58,142 nucleotides of DNA, taken from NCBI GenBank assembly GCA_946415375.1, contig CAMKSF010000008.1:1-58142 (forward strand), written 5' to 3'. Source of the stretch: an uncultured Clostridia bacterium. GTDB taxonomy: Bacteria; Bacillota; Clostridia; TANB77; CAG-508. Every line of letters starts with the position of its first letter. The stretch's first letter is position 1. The position numbers and the translations under genes are program-made. The notes beneath the pieces were generated by a model. The model was not told where the DNA came from and ran no database searches. It was given only the letters and a program-made list of their open reading frames with translations. Positions 35,601 to 43,994 of this stretch are shown in pieces.

Positions 35601-36169
35601 TCAAATACATCATTAGCAAAAACGCTTCCCGAATTATAGTTAATAATAAATGTACCCTCATTAACAGTAAAGCCTATTTTGTTAGATGAATCTTTTAATT
35701 GTGCTGCCATAATTGGTTTTATACTACTTGGTCCTTCATAAATACCACCGTTTATTTCTACTTTACAATTCGAATAATCTATATCTCCATCAGCATTGCT
35801 AATATTAAAAATAGAATTGACGTATCCCTTAGAAGTTATTTTTCCTCCTCCAACACTATCAATAATTGTTAATTTACAGTTATTATTTTCAAATAAAATT
35901 TGCATCTCTTCATTGCTTATTGTCAAAATATGTCCATTTAAGTCAAATACAGAATCTGTTTTTATTATATATTTACATTCTATGTTTCCTCCTAATACTA
36001 TATCTTCTATAAGTCTTACATTTGAATTAATAGTAGGTGCTTTTAAAGTTTCTATAAGTTCAAAATCGTTTGTTGCATCTGTAGCATTTACTTTTCCATT
36101 AAACATAAATAAAAATGCAAATGCAAAGACAATTATTAATAAAATTGCTTTTTTATTTAATTTAATCAT
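32606..36169 (-). CDS. Large multi-domain secreted surface protein
   Basis: 1187 residues; signal peptide to about residue 29 (FNGKVNATDA). The N-terminal 450 residues are beta-helix-like (CKLTIIDSVGGGKITSKG; VEINGGIYEG). A chain of Ig-like/MBG repeats follows (TVTKAHPELSVDISNWTYG; YTYTGNAFEPEITVKF; YTGEELTPSVKVSV), with a Big2-like segment (TYTSSNTNVATVSSKTGEV). The shared FN3 module ends the protein (LKKLSAGKKQFKATWKAQK). It is the largest member of the array and probably a rod-like adhesin. Its leader holds the pseudoknot at 36189-36218. Confidence 0.85.
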   Translation of the reverse strand: MIKLNKKAILLIIVFAFAFLFMFNGKVNATDATNDFELIETLKAPTINSNVRLIEDIVLGGNIECKYIIKTDSVFDLNGHILTISNEEMQILFENNNCKLTIIDSVGGGKITSKGYVNSIFNISNADGDIDYSNCKVEINGGIYEGPSSIKPIMAAQLKDSSNKIGFTVNEGTFIINYNSGSVFANDVFELTINQMVTKSELKNGNFIITNDAIEISEVISENSDIWVDGIRKYTDNPRMPLGLISCVCESETGIVIKDKVLYDDPLYVETIEQLNDAVQAPEVKTVVLNDSITTSENLNIVINGNEKIIDLNGNQLTLEEDAVININYYTNHDFVVNNDESMCGTIYSDNGNSSSGPIFKPWNFTNDRVNMTVNGLSIETSVDWVFEDEKKFYLTINNGFYLIGNSLFKFDNENESKITINRITIRNLNGYIDDSLIKLEYEKLSDEPISTILGNNSKLVYINYNNELIDQPNNTTCGEAYRGDCTLIVMPKIGLKIEKVVLETREYGFNDDADKVSYIRIKNISDDTIRIRDISLLRDDSNFFVNDSRLNIDEPIEILPGKENGTFSIRPNTEIEPGTKITPGVYKTQIQIITVDEDEYRAQVEFTVTKAHPELSVDISNWTYGASPVEPVREGNIGNGTETFEYAQKTEAGSSVEPVFSETVPTEAGKYIVKYTVGETDLYFGGTATKEFEILRKEVNPEVSGYEDSYTYTGNAFEPEITVKFTDGVETTLVKDKDYTVEYGENINKGQGTITVKSVSTSNYTFADIEKTFNITAKELQEADVEVTDRIGYTGEELTPSVKVSVNEKALVKDTDYTVSYAGQNGEIGSKITVTVEGKGNYSGTVEKQVDIIEKMNQELSFAEATVTKKYNDAKFKIAPIHNVGDGEITYTSSNTNVATVSSKTGEVTIVGVGEANITATASETDLYKQSEVSYKLIVNKADYDLSKIKFSNMSFAYDGKTHSIVATGLPKGVTATYTNNGKTNVGTYQITVSFKGDYEHYNVIPNRTATLTIAMKNIANTIVSGIKDKTYTGKSLKQSITIKDGSIGLKEGIDYTVAYKSNKKIGTATITITGKGNYGGIITKTFKINPKGTSLKKLSAGKKQFKATWKAQKTQTSGYELQYSTDKSFNSGSKKVKITKNKTTSETVKKLKSKKKYYVRIRTFKTVNGKKYCSEWSKVKNIKVK

Positions 36170-36188
36170 TTTTACCCCTTTCTTTTTT

Positions 36189-36218
36189 AGAGCATATCAT
36201 TGCCTGCTCTATAGCAAT
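36189..36218 (-). promoter_or_regulatory. H-type pseudoknot candidate in the leader of the 32606-36169 gene
   Basis: On the minus strand, ATTGCT, AT, AGAGCA, GGCAATGATA and TGCTCT follow each other. ATTGCT pairs with GGCAAT (one U-G) and AGAGCA with TGCTCT. The A6-GAAAGGGG tail carries the ribosome site. Compared with the copy at 32452 the two stems change by compensatory substitutions, while the AT spacer and A-rich tail are kept. It lies only a few bases after the stop of the upstream gene. Confidence 0.6.
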
Positions 36219-36226
36219 ATTTAACT

Positions 36227-38896
36227 TTACTTTTGGGTTTTTACAGATAAAGCCTCACTCCATGAAGAATATATTTTCTTTCCCTTAACTGTTTTATATG
36301 TTCTAATTCTTACAAAGTATTTCTTTTTTGCTTTAAGTTTTTTGTATTTAATAGATGTTTTCTTGTTATCTTCTATCAATTCTATGCTTGCATTTTTTGT
36401 AAATATATCATTTGTTGCATATTGAATTTGATATCCTGTTGTTTGATCCGTATTTTTATTCCAAGTAGCTTTAAATTGTTTTGAACCTGGTTTTAATTTT
36501 TTTAATGTTGTTCCTTGTGGTTTAATTGTATATTTTAACTCTTTTGTTCCTTTATAGTTACCACTAAATACAATTGTAACTGTATATTCTCCAACTTTTT
36601 TACTCTTTTTATTTGAATATGTTACAGTATAGTATTTTGAATCTATTGTATTTCCTTTGCTATCTTTTACTATAACTGTTGGATTTTGAACTTTCTTGTT
36701 ATATTTAAATTTCTCTTTTGAAAGCTTTATTGTTTTTGGATAATAAACTATTTCGGTTGTCCTTCTTGTGCTAATTATATCTCCACATACTGTACATTTT
36801 GTTTGATAATTTCTTACTATTTTACCATCTTTTTTTAATGTTGCTTTCGTTTTTTCTTTTGAAATCATCTCTTCTTTAGTTGTATGTGCTAATTTTGGAG
36901 TTACAGTGCTTGCAAGTGTTATCTCTTGCACTGCTCCTGCATCTTTAAATAACTTACCACATATTGTACATTTATAGTAAGCTATATTTCCAACTGTTTT
37001 GCATGTTGAAGCTTTTGCAACAATATTTGTTAATGCATGTTTATGCCATTTTGCATAAATTCTAGTATCATCATGTTCAATTTTTGTATTTTTAAAATCA
37101 AATACTGTTTTAAATGTATTGTCTGTATACCATCCATCAAATCCATATCCATCTTTTTTTGGATTTTCTGGTTTAGTAGCATATGGATTATTGGTCCATA
37201 CAATTTGACTTGCAACTTCTGTTCCCCCGTCTGTTACAAAATTAACTTTGTAGTCTATTAATTCGTGTACGATTGCTTTTATATTTCTGTCCTTATTTGC
37301 AATAAATGAATACGTTGATTCTGTTGAAAGAACTCTATCATCTTCTTTCCACGCTTCAAAGAAGTGATCATCGTCTACATTTACTTTTAATGTAACTCTT
37401 TCTCCTTCTTTAAATGTTCCTGTTCCTTCAACATTTCCTTTTTCTACATTGGTTCCATCTAATGAAGTTTTTGCATTAATAGTATATAGTTTTAGCCATT
37501 TTGCATATAGAACTGTATGTGTAGATATTGTATCTATATTAAAGTCAAATTGATTTTTTAGTGTTTTTTCTTTATACCATCCATCAAATGCGTATCCTTC
37601 TCTTGTTGGATCATCTGGTTTTGTTGCTTTTTTCCCTTTTTGAATTATTTGACTTTCTATATTGTTTCCACCATTGCTTTCAAATGAAACTACAAAGTAT
37701 CCAGGATTAGTCAAAAAGTATTCTTTTGAATATGTTTGTGCAACTGAACGATGTAACTCATTATTAATATACTCTGTTTCTTCCGCATTCCACGATTCAT
37801 TATTCACCTTTACACTAATCTGTTTTGCTAATTTATAGTTATCTCCTGCTGTTGGATCTTCACCTGAATTATCTATATTTACTTTACATGCAAATCTCCA
37901 AGTACCATTTTCAAAGATTCCTGTTGGATTTACATTCTCAAATTTTCCTGTACTTTCATTTTTCTTTTGCCAAAATCCCATTGTATAAAGAAAACATGCA
38001 GGGGTTCCACTTATAACCTTTATTTCAGGATTTCTTATACTTTCACCACAAACAGGTATATCATCTATCTCATTAGAAGATGCAATTATTTCTGTTATAA
38101 TTTTTCTTTCATTCAAATTAACTTCAGTGTTTGCAACACTAATTTGGATTTCTTCTGATTGTTTTGGAGTTGAACTGTCTTGCACTAAAATAGTAACCAT
38201 GCTATTATCTCCTACCTCAGTTGGAGTTCCACTAACAGTTCCATCGTTTGAAATATTTACCCACTTTGCTCCCGAAACTTTACTAAATACATATGGTTTC
38301 ATTCCTCCTTCTACATATGGAGCAATTGAATACTCTGTTATAGGAATTCCTTTTGTATTGGTGCCTATATTCATTTCATTTGAATTATACACTGTAAGTT
38401 TACTTGGCTCGGGAATCAGGTATTCCTTCGAATAAATTATAGCATTTGAATAGTTTGAGCCTATAGTTGAATTCTCAATTATTAATTGTTCAGATTCATC
38501 ATTAATTTTTAAAGAAATCTTTTCTGCCAATTTATATAAATTTCCATCACTTCCATCAGTATACTCAGGGTCATTATCTATACAAATCTTACATTTATAT
38601 CTCCATACTCCCGCTCTGAATTTTCCAGAGCTCTGAGCTTCTTGCCAAACTTCTCCTTCTTTTCTTTGCCATCCACTTATTCCAGCAGTATAAAAATATG
38701 CTGGTTCACCTTTAGTAACTATAAATGATGGATGAATTATGTCCCCCCCAAAAACAGGTATTGAATCAATATCATTTGATTCTGCTTCAACTTCTGAAAT
38801 AACTTCCCTATCATCACTTGCATATACTGTTGTTACTGGCATTATTAAACTTATTGTAAAAATAATTAAGATTAAAATTGAGTATATTTTTTTCAT
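36227..38896 (-). CDS. Secreted surface protein with InlB B-type repeats
   Basis: 889 residues; signal peptide ending near TTVYASDD. Two related N-terminal units (FGGDIIHPSFIVTKGEPAYF and CGESIRNPEIKVISGTPACF) flank a cadherin/Ig-like segment (ISNDGTVSGTPTEVG). Two Listeria-Bacteroides (InlB B, Flg_new) repeats follow: VSFESNGGNNIESQII..GYAFDGWY and VNFVTDGGTEV..GYGFDGWY. Two CxxC pairs (CTICGK, CTVCGD) and the shared Ig-like/FN3 module close the protein. AGGAGG precedes ATG. Likely an adhesin. Confidence 0.85.
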   Translation of the reverse strand: MKKIYSILILIIFTISLIMPVTTVYASDDREVISEVEAESNDIDSIPVFGGDIIHPSFIVTKGEPAYFYTAGISGWQRKEGEVWQEAQSSGKFRAGVWRYKCKICIDNDPEYTDGSDGNLYKLAEKISLKINDESEQLIIENSTIGSNYSNAIIYSKEYLIPEPSKLTVYNSNEMNIGTNTKGIPITEYSIAPYVEGGMKPYVFSKVSGAKWVNISNDGTVSGTPTEVGDNSMVTILVQDSSTPKQSEEIQISVANTEVNLNERKIITEIIASSNEIDDIPVCGESIRNPEIKVISGTPACFLYTMGFWQKKNESTGKFENVNPTGIFENGTWRFACKVNIDNSGEDPTAGDNYKLAKQISVKVNNESWNAEETEYINNELHRSVAQTYSKEYFLTNPGYFVVSFESNGGNNIESQIIQKGKKATKPDDPTREGYAFDGWYKEKTLKNQFDFNIDTISTHTVLYAKWLKLYTINAKTSLDGTNVEKGNVEGTGTFKEGERVTLKVNVDDDHFFEAWKEDDRVLSTESTYSFIANKDRNIKAIVHELIDYKVNFVTDGGTEVASQIVWTNNPYATKPENPKKDGYGFDGWYTDNTFKTVFDFKNTKIEHDDTRIYAKWHKHALTNIVAKASTCKTVGNIAYYKCTICGKLFKDAGAVQEITLASTVTPKLAHTTKEEMISKEKTKATLKKDGKIVRNYQTKCTVCGDIISTRRTTEIVYYPKTIKLSKEKFKYNKKVQNPTVIVKDSKGNTIDSKYYTVTYSNKKSKKVGEYTVTIVFSGNYKGTKELKYTIKPQGTTLKKLKPGSKQFKATWNKNTDQTTGYQIQYATNDIFTKNASIELIEDNKKTSIKYKKLKAKKKYFVRIRTYKTVKGKKIYSSWSEALSVKTQK

Positions 38897-39016
38897 TTTT
38901 TCCTCCTATGTTTTTATATAATTACATATATTAAATCACATTACATTTTTTTTTACAATACATTTTTAGACAAAAAATGTAAAATTCTTTTTGTGTTAAT
39001 TTGCCCAACAAAAAAT

Positions 39017-39106
39017 TTGACAATTTTACATAAAAGGGGTATACTTATATATAGGGACGTATACACGTCTAGAAGCAAACAACAGCATCATGGGGGCGTT
39101 GTCCCC
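39017..39106 (+). promoter_or_regulatory. Promoter and structured leader of the 39121-39288 gene
   Basis: TTGACA (39017-39022), 17 nt, TATACT (39040-39045). The leader has two hairpins: GACGT/ACGTC (39056-39069) and GGGGGC/GTCCCC (39092-39106). The second lies four bases upstream of the GGAGG site. A similar GGGG-CCCC hairpin precedes the gene at 48037. Confidence 0.7.
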
Positions 39107-39120
39107 ACGGAGGAAAAGAA

Positions 39121-39288
39121 ATGAAAGAAACAAAAAAAGCCAAAGAAAAAATCTGTAAAACCTGTGCCAATTCTCCGGCAAAGCCGGACAGTTGGCCTAA
39201 ATCTGGCGGAGGCACCGTCTGGTGCCCTGTAGCCGACAAATTTGTTCACTGTGACGGTTGGTGTCACAGTTGGGCACCGCAGAAGTAA
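39121..39288 (+). CDS. Small GC-rich Cys protein, 55 aa
   Basis: ATG at 39121 follows GGAGGAAAAGAA. The 55 residues start with a basic stretch, then carry CKTC, a central VWCPVADKFVH and CDGWCHSW near the end: five cysteines and two histidines in a zinc-ribbon-like spacing. No family is recognised. Base composition is near half G+C, unlike the flanking genes. It stands alone with its own promoter, two leader hairpins and a strong terminator. Confidence 0.75.
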   Translation: MKETKKAKEKICKTCANSPAKPDSWPKSGGGTVWCPVADKFVHCDGWCHSWAPQK

Positions 39289-39291
39289 AAC

Positions 39292-39330
39292 AAACCGTGG
39301 AGGATATCACTTTTGAGTCCTCCACGGTTT
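39292..39330. terminator. Bidirectional terminator after the 39121 gene
   Basis: AAACCGTGGAGGA (39292-39304) and TCCTCCACGGTTT (39318-39330), a 13-bp stem with T-rich sequence after it, between convergent genes. Confidence 0.85.
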
Positions 39331-39352
39331 ATTTGTTATAATTTATTTTATA

Positions 39353-39982
39353 CTATTTTCTTCCAATATAATAAAATCCATTTGATTTATTTCCGTTCAT
39401 TGTGATGTATTCTACATCTTCAAAAATAATCTCATTAAATTGTTTTAGTAATTCTCTAATCCATTCTTTTGTATGATGTCTAACTATAGCTCCTTCAGGT
39501 AATTCAAACACTCCATATTTGTTGTATTTATCTTTAAACTCATTATATCTGTTTAAATTTCTTTCATCATTATTTAGTAAAAAATCATTTATGTATATAA
39601 TTCCATCTTTTTTTAATACTCTATATATTTCTTCGATTAAACGTTCTTGCTCTTTATCGTCTATAATGCAAGTTAAAACTGCTAAAAGTATAACACTATC
39701 TACACTATTATCAGGTAAATCTATTTTTGAATTTTTCATCACTCTAAAATCAATATCTGGATTTAATTCTTTTGCCCTTTCAATCATACCTTCTGAAAAA
39801 TCTATTCCAATTGTATTTTTAAATCCATTTTGATTTAACTGTCCTAATGTTCTTCCATATCCACAACCTACATCTAAAATACTATCGTCTTTTTTTACAT
39901 ACTTTGAAAACTCCTCAATTTGAAATGGTGTTGAAAATTGTTTTGTTTTTGAAACCTTATTCCAATATTCTTTTTGTTCCAT
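39353..39982 (-). CDS. Class I SAM-dependent methyltransferase
   Basis: 209 residues. The SAM-binding motif I is ILDVGCGYGRTLGQL, followed by the acidic strand GIDFSEGMI, motif IV region SVDSVILLAVLTCI and a YRVLKKDGIIYINDF strand typical of the Methyltransf_11 group. The substrate is unknown. It lies 10 nt downstream of the MBL-fold gene and probably shares its transcript. Confidence 0.85.
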   Translation of the reverse strand: MEQKEYWNKVSKTKQFSTPFQIEEFSKYVKKDDSILDVGCGYGRTLGQLNQNGFKNTIGIDFSEGMIERAKELNPDIDFRVMKNSKIDLPDNSVDSVILLAVLTCIIDDKEQERLIEEIYRVLKKDGIIYINDFLLNNDERNLNRYNEFKDKYNKYGVFELPEGAIVRHHTKEWIRELLKQFNEIIFEDVEYITMNGNKSNGFYYIGRK

Positions 39983-39992
39983 ATTAATCCCC

Positions 39993-40634
39993 CTATTTCA
40001 TTAATATTTTTACTTCAATATTCTCTGCTATTTTCTCTTTAAATTCTTGTGCATCCTGCACACTTCCTACAATTGTTTTATAATGTGTTGGAATTGCAAC
40101 TTTTGGATAAATTGTATTTATTAAATCTGCCGCTTCTTCATAAGTCATTGTGTATGTTCCTCCTATTGGAATGCAAGCAATATCACATTTAACATTTCTT
40201 GCTTCTTCAGTATTGTCTGTATCCCCTGCTACATATATTCTTTCACCATCAATATTTACAATATATCCTACCCAATTAAACTCTTTTTTGTGAAAATCTT
40301 TGTTTATGTTATATGCTGGTATAGTACAAAATTCTATATCTTCTATATTATACTTATTATTTGGCTTTACAAGTAATACATTACTTTCGTCAAATCCTAT
40401 TTTTTCTATTTGTTCTCTTAAATCTTCTGGAGCAATAATTTTAGTTTCTTCTTTTTTTATTTTTAAAATATCTTCAGGTGAAAAATGGTCAAAGTGTGAA
40501 TGCGTTATATATATTAAATCTGCATCATTATTGTAATTTACACCTAATTTAAATGGATCAAAATATATTACTTTATTATCTTGATTCTTTATTCTAATTG
40601 CACTTTGTGCAATTAATTCAATATTTTCAATCAT
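39993..40634 (-). CDS. MBL-fold metal-dependent hydrolase (UlaG-like)
   Basis: 213 residues. The metallo-beta-lactamase motif is THSHFDHFSP, with later metal ligands in AGDTDNTEE and IPTHYKT. This matches the UlaG/YfiH-like, small-molecule lactonase-type subgroup. The exact substrate cannot be read from the sequence. ATG at 40634 has GGAG 7 nt upstream and is preferred to an upstream in-frame ATG. Divergent from the TetR gene. Confidence 0.85.
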   Translation of the reverse strand: MIENIELIAQSAIRIKNQDNKVIYFDPFKLGVNYNNDADLIYITHSHFDHFSPEDILKIKKEETKIIAPEDLREQIEKIGFDESNVLLVKPNNKYNIEDIEFCTIPAYNINKDFHKKEFNWVGYIVNIDGERIYVAGDTDNTEEARNVKCDIACIPIGGTYTMTYEEAADLINTIYPKVAIPTHYKTIVGSVQDAQEFKEKIAENIEVKILMK

Positions 40635-40719
40635 AATCGTTCTCCTTTTTATACATATTAACATAAATGTAGATTTTTTTCAACCTACAAATTTAAAATT
40701 GTAAAACTGTTCATTCCTG

Positions 40720-40747
40720 TTGACTATTTGTATTATTGTGTTATAAT
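40720..40747 (+). promoter_or_regulatory. Promoter of the TetR-family gene
   Basis: TTGACT (40720-40725), 16 nt, TATAAT (40742-40747), upstream of the GGAGG at about 40767-40771. Confidence 0.75.
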
Positions 40748-40780
40748 AATTTAAATACTTTAAATTGGAGGATAAATACT

Positions 40781-41386
40781 ATGTCTGATGCAGAAATAAG
40801 AGAACCTGTTCAAAAACGCTCAATTGAAACAAAAGATAAGATTATTGAAGCAGGTTTTGAATTAATTTGTAATGATGGATACTATAATACTAATACAGCT
40901 AAAATCGCTAAAAAAGCTGGAGTTTCAACGGGTATTGTATATCAGTATTTTAAAGATAAAAGAGATATATTTTTAGTAGGTCTTGAAAGATATGCAGATC
41001 ATATTTTTTATCCAATGATTAATATTTCTAACATAAATTTTGAAAAAAAAGATTTAGCAAAATTAATTAAAGATATGATAAATAAATTTATTAGTAATCA
41101 TAAATTATCAGCTATAGCTCATGAAGAAATTACAGCCATGACTCATTCTGATAAGGATGTGGCTTTCTATTTTTATAAACGTGAAATGGAAATGACAAAT
41201 AAATTTGCCACAATTCTTATTGATAACGGATTTACTATTTCTAATTTAAATGAAAAAGTTCACATAGTAATTGGTTTGATTGATAATCTTTGTCATGAAA
41301 TTGTTTATCACAAACATAAAGAATTAGATTATAATGTAATGACTGATATTGTTGTATGCGAAATAGAAAATATTTTAACAAAATAA
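40781..41386 (+). CDS. TetR/AcrR-family transcriptional regulator
   Basis: 201 residues. The N-terminal HTH is canonical: ETKDKIIEAGFELICNDGYY, then TAKIAKKAGVSTGIVYQYFK. The C-terminal ligand domain is helical and unassigned. ATG at 40781 has GGAGG 9 nt upstream. It is divergent from the MBL-hydrolase/methyltransferase pair, which is a common arrangement for a TetR repressor and its target. No clear operator was identified. Confidence 0.92.
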   Translation: MSDAEIREPVQKRSIETKDKIIEAGFELICNDGYYNTNTAKIAKKAGVSTGIVYQYFKDKRDIFLVGLERYADHIFYPMINISNINFEKKDLAKLIKDMINKFISNHKLSAIAHEEITAMTHSDKDVAFYFYKREMEMTNKFATILIDNGFTISNLNEKVHIVIGLIDNLCHEIVYHKHKELDYNVMTDIVVCEIENILTK

Positions 41387-41404
41387 CGAATTAATCTTAT
41401 TATA

Positions 41405-41443
41405 AAAAAGTCCTATAAGTTACACATCTTATAGAACTTTTTT
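41405..41443 (+). terminator. Terminator between the TetR gene and feoB
   Basis: AAAAAGTCCTATAAG (41405-41419) pairs with CTTATAGAACTTTTT (41428-41442), one mismatch, with a T run on the plus strand. Confidence 0.75.
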
Positions 41444-41503
41444 GTTATTATATGTATTTATATATATAATTAAAACAAATCTTACTAAATTGGTAATAAT
41501 AAT

Positions 41504-43606
41504 TTATTTACAACTATCACAATATGGGCAACTAGAACATCCACTTTTTTTATTTTTTAGTTTTGAAATTAGTATTCCGATTACTGCTAATATAATTGCT
41601 CCAATTATTAAAATATTTGCCAAATTAAATGTTCCATTTTCTATTCTACTTCCTATTTGATATACAGCCGTTGCTAATACCCATGCACAACTTGTTTGGA
41701 ATAAAACTGCTTTTAACATTCTCTTTGTAGATCCTAATTCTCTTTGCATTGCTCCAATTGCTCCAAAACATGGGGCACTAAATAAATTAAATACCATAAA
41801 TGCATATGCTGAAGCCATTGTAATTCCAGCAAATGGAGTTCCTTGTGCGAAGATTTGACTTCCTTCTTCTACATCTTCTGCTAGTCCTGCAATTACTGCC
41901 ATAGAAGATACAACTTGTTCTTTTGCAACTAATCCTTGAATCGCAGATACTGTTGCTCCCCAGTTGTTCTGTCCAAGCATTGGATAAAATACCCAAGATA
42001 TTGCTTTGCCAATTGAAGCTAACATACTATCTTCGATATCTACACCATATTCCATTTTAAATGAGAAAGAAAGTAAAAACCAAATAACAATTGAGCATAT
42101 TAGAATTACACTTCCTGCTCTTTTTATAAATGCTATTACTTTATCAAATACATCTTTTACAACATATTTTATGCTTGGCACTTTATACTCCGGAAGTTCT
42201 GATATGTATGAGCTACTTACATGTTTAAATTTTGTTCTTGAAAGTATAAATGCAGAAATAATAATTACTATAATTGCAAAGAAATATAGTGAAGCTGATG
42301 CAATTCCTGAATTTTCTCCAAAGAAATATCCTGCAAATAATGAAATTATAGGAAGTTTTGCACTACAAGGTATAAATGGCACTAATATACTTGTCATTTC
42401 TCTTTCATCTTGATTTTCTATTATTCTCGTACCCATTATTCCCGGAACAGAACATCCAGATCCAACTATAAATGGAATTAAGCTTTTTCCGCTCATTCCT
42501 AGTTTTCTAAATAACTTATCAAATAATAGTGCTATTCTAGACATATATCCTGTTGTTTCTAATAAAGAAATACATAGGAAAAGAATAATTAATTGTGGTA
42601 TAAATCCTAAAACAGCTCCAACTCCTGCTATTATTCCATCTACAACTAAGCTATTTACCCATTCAGATGCACCTGCACTTTCAAGCATACTTCCAGCCCA
42701 TTCTCCTAATTTATCCACATTTTCTCCAACCCAATCTACTGTTGCAGACCCAATAACTCCAACTGATAGATAATAGATTAAAAACATTACTATTATAAAT
42801 ATTGGAAAAGCTATCCATTTGTTTAAAAATATTTTGTCTAGTTTATCAGATACAGTTATTATATTTGCCTTCTCTTTTACACATTCTTTTTTTGTATTTT
42901 CAATAAATGAATATCTCTCTGTCGCAATTATTTCTTCCATATCTGTATCATAATTTTTTTCTAGTTCTTTTCTAATCTTGTCAAATTCTTTTGTATTTTT
43001 GTCCACAAATCTAGAATCCATTTCTAATAGTTTAACCGCCATAAATCTATTATGTTTTGCAGATAGTTGATTCGAGATATCCAATACTGCTCTTTCAATT
43101 TTACTATCAAAAATTCTTGTTCTAGTTAAGTCTTCTTTATTGTCTATTTCTTTAATCATCTCATCTATTCCTGTTTCTTTTAATGCAGATATTTTAAAGA
43201 CTTTAGTCCCTAATTTTTGTTCTAACTTTTTTTCATCTATTTCTATTCCTTTTTTTTCTAACAAATCTGCCATATTAAGTGCAATTATTGTTTTACAATC
43301 AAGTTCCATAAGCTGAGTTGTTAAATACAAACTCCTCTCTAAAGCTGTTGCATCTACAATATCTATTATTACATCTGGCTTTTCATCAAAGATAAAATTC
43401 CTTGATATTTCTTCTTCTATACTATATGGGCTTAATGAATAAATACCTGGTAAATCTGTTATCTCATGTTTTGTTCCTTTTATTTTGCCTGTTTTTTTCT
43501 CTATTGTAACACCAGGCCAGTTACCAATTTTTGCGTTCATTCCCGTTAAATAATTAAATAAGGTGGTTTTTCCACTATTTTGGTTACCAACTAATGCAAT
43601 CTTCAT
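41504..43606 (-). CDS. feoB: Ferrous iron transporter FeoB
   Basis: 700 residues. The N-terminal G domain has GNQNSGKTT (G1), DLPGIYSLSPYS (G3) and NMAD (G4). A helical guanine-dissociation-inhibitor region follows, then two Gate domains with the FeoB motifs (GSGCSVPGIMGTR, PCSAKLP, AKEQVVSSMAV). The C-terminus ends in a Cys cluster (GCSSCPYCDSC) seen in many Firmicute FeoB proteins. It imports Fe2+ across the membrane. ATG overlaps the feoA stop by one base (TAATG). Confidence 0.97.
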   Translation of the reverse strand: MKIALVGNQNSGKTTLFNYLTGMNAKIGNWPGVTIEKKTGKIKGTKHEITDLPGIYSLSPYSIEEEISRNFIFDEKPDVIIDIVDATALERSLYLTTQLMELDCKTIIALNMADLLEKKGIEIDEKKLEQKLGTKVFKISALKETGIDEMIKEIDNKEDLTRTRIFDSKIERAVLDISNQLSAKHNRFMAVKLLEMDSRFVDKNTKEFDKIRKELEKNYDTDMEEIIATERYSFIENTKKECVKEKANIITVSDKLDKIFLNKWIAFPIFIIVMFLIYYLSVGVIGSATVDWVGENVDKLGEWAGSMLESAGASEWVNSLVVDGIIAGVGAVLGFIPQLIILFLCISLLETTGYMSRIALLFDKLFRKLGMSGKSLIPFIVGSGCSVPGIMGTRIIENQDEREMTSILVPFIPCSAKLPIISLFAGYFFGENSGIASASLYFFAIIVIIISAFILSRTKFKHVSSSYISELPEYKVPSIKYVVKDVFDKVIAFIKRAGSVILICSIVIWFLLSFSFKMEYGVDIEDSMLASIGKAISWVFYPMLGQNNWGATVSAIQGLVAKEQVVSSMAVIAGLAEDVEEGSQIFAQGTPFAGITMASAYAFMVFNLFSAPCFGAIGAMQRELGSTKRMLKAVLFQTSCAWVLATAVYQIGSRIENGTFNLANILIIGAIILAVIGILISKLKNKKSGCSSCPYCDSCK

Positions 43607-43836
43607 TATTTAATCACCTCCACCTCAATTTTTTCTAAATCAGATTTACTAATACACAGTTCATAATCTCTTAATTTAATATCAATAGGATCTCCCACTG
43701 GAGCTTTTTTTCTAATTTCAATTTCTGTTCCTCTGGTTAGTCCCATATCTAAAAGATGTCTACGTATCTCTTTATTTTGGACATTAAGTTTAATTATTTT
43801 AGCTCTTTGTCCGACTTTTAGCTTACTTAAAACCAT
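43606..43836 (-). CDS. feoA: FeoA SH3-like protein
   Basis: 76 residues with the FeoA pattern: LKVGQRAKIIKL, RRHLLDMGLTRGTEIEI, KKAPVGDPIDIKLRDYEL. It is a cytoplasmic partner of FeoB. The start at 43836 has GGAG 8 nt upstream; an ATG six codons earlier overlaps that site. It is translationally coupled to feoB. Confidence 0.95.
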   Translation of the reverse strand: MVLSKLKVGQRAKIIKLNVQNKEIRRHLLDMGLTRGTEIEIRKKAPVGDPIDIKLRDYELCISKSDLEKIEVEVIK

Positions 43837-43857
43837 ATTTATTTCTCCTTTCATAAT

Positions 43858-43932
43858 TGAAACTTATTTCATATTTGAATTTATTATATACTTTATAAAA
43901 ATATATGTCAATAAAAATTGAAATATATTTCA
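43858..43932 (-). promoter_or_regulatory. feoAB promoter with two TGAAA-N4-TTTCA operators
   Basis: On the minus strand: TTGACA (complement of 43906-43911), 17 nt, TATAAT (43883-43888), full consensus. TGAAACTTATTTCA (43858-43871) lies in the leader. TGAAATATATTTCA (43919-43932), inside a 20-nt perfect palindrome 43916-43935, lies just upstream of the -35. Two identical-type dyads around one promoter suggest an iron-responsive repressor (Fur or DtxR type); the regulator is not in this window. Confidence 0.75.
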
Positions 43933-43994
43933 ATTTCTTATTATAATTATAATTTTATTACAATTATTTGTTTTAATTATTGGCTTTGATACAA

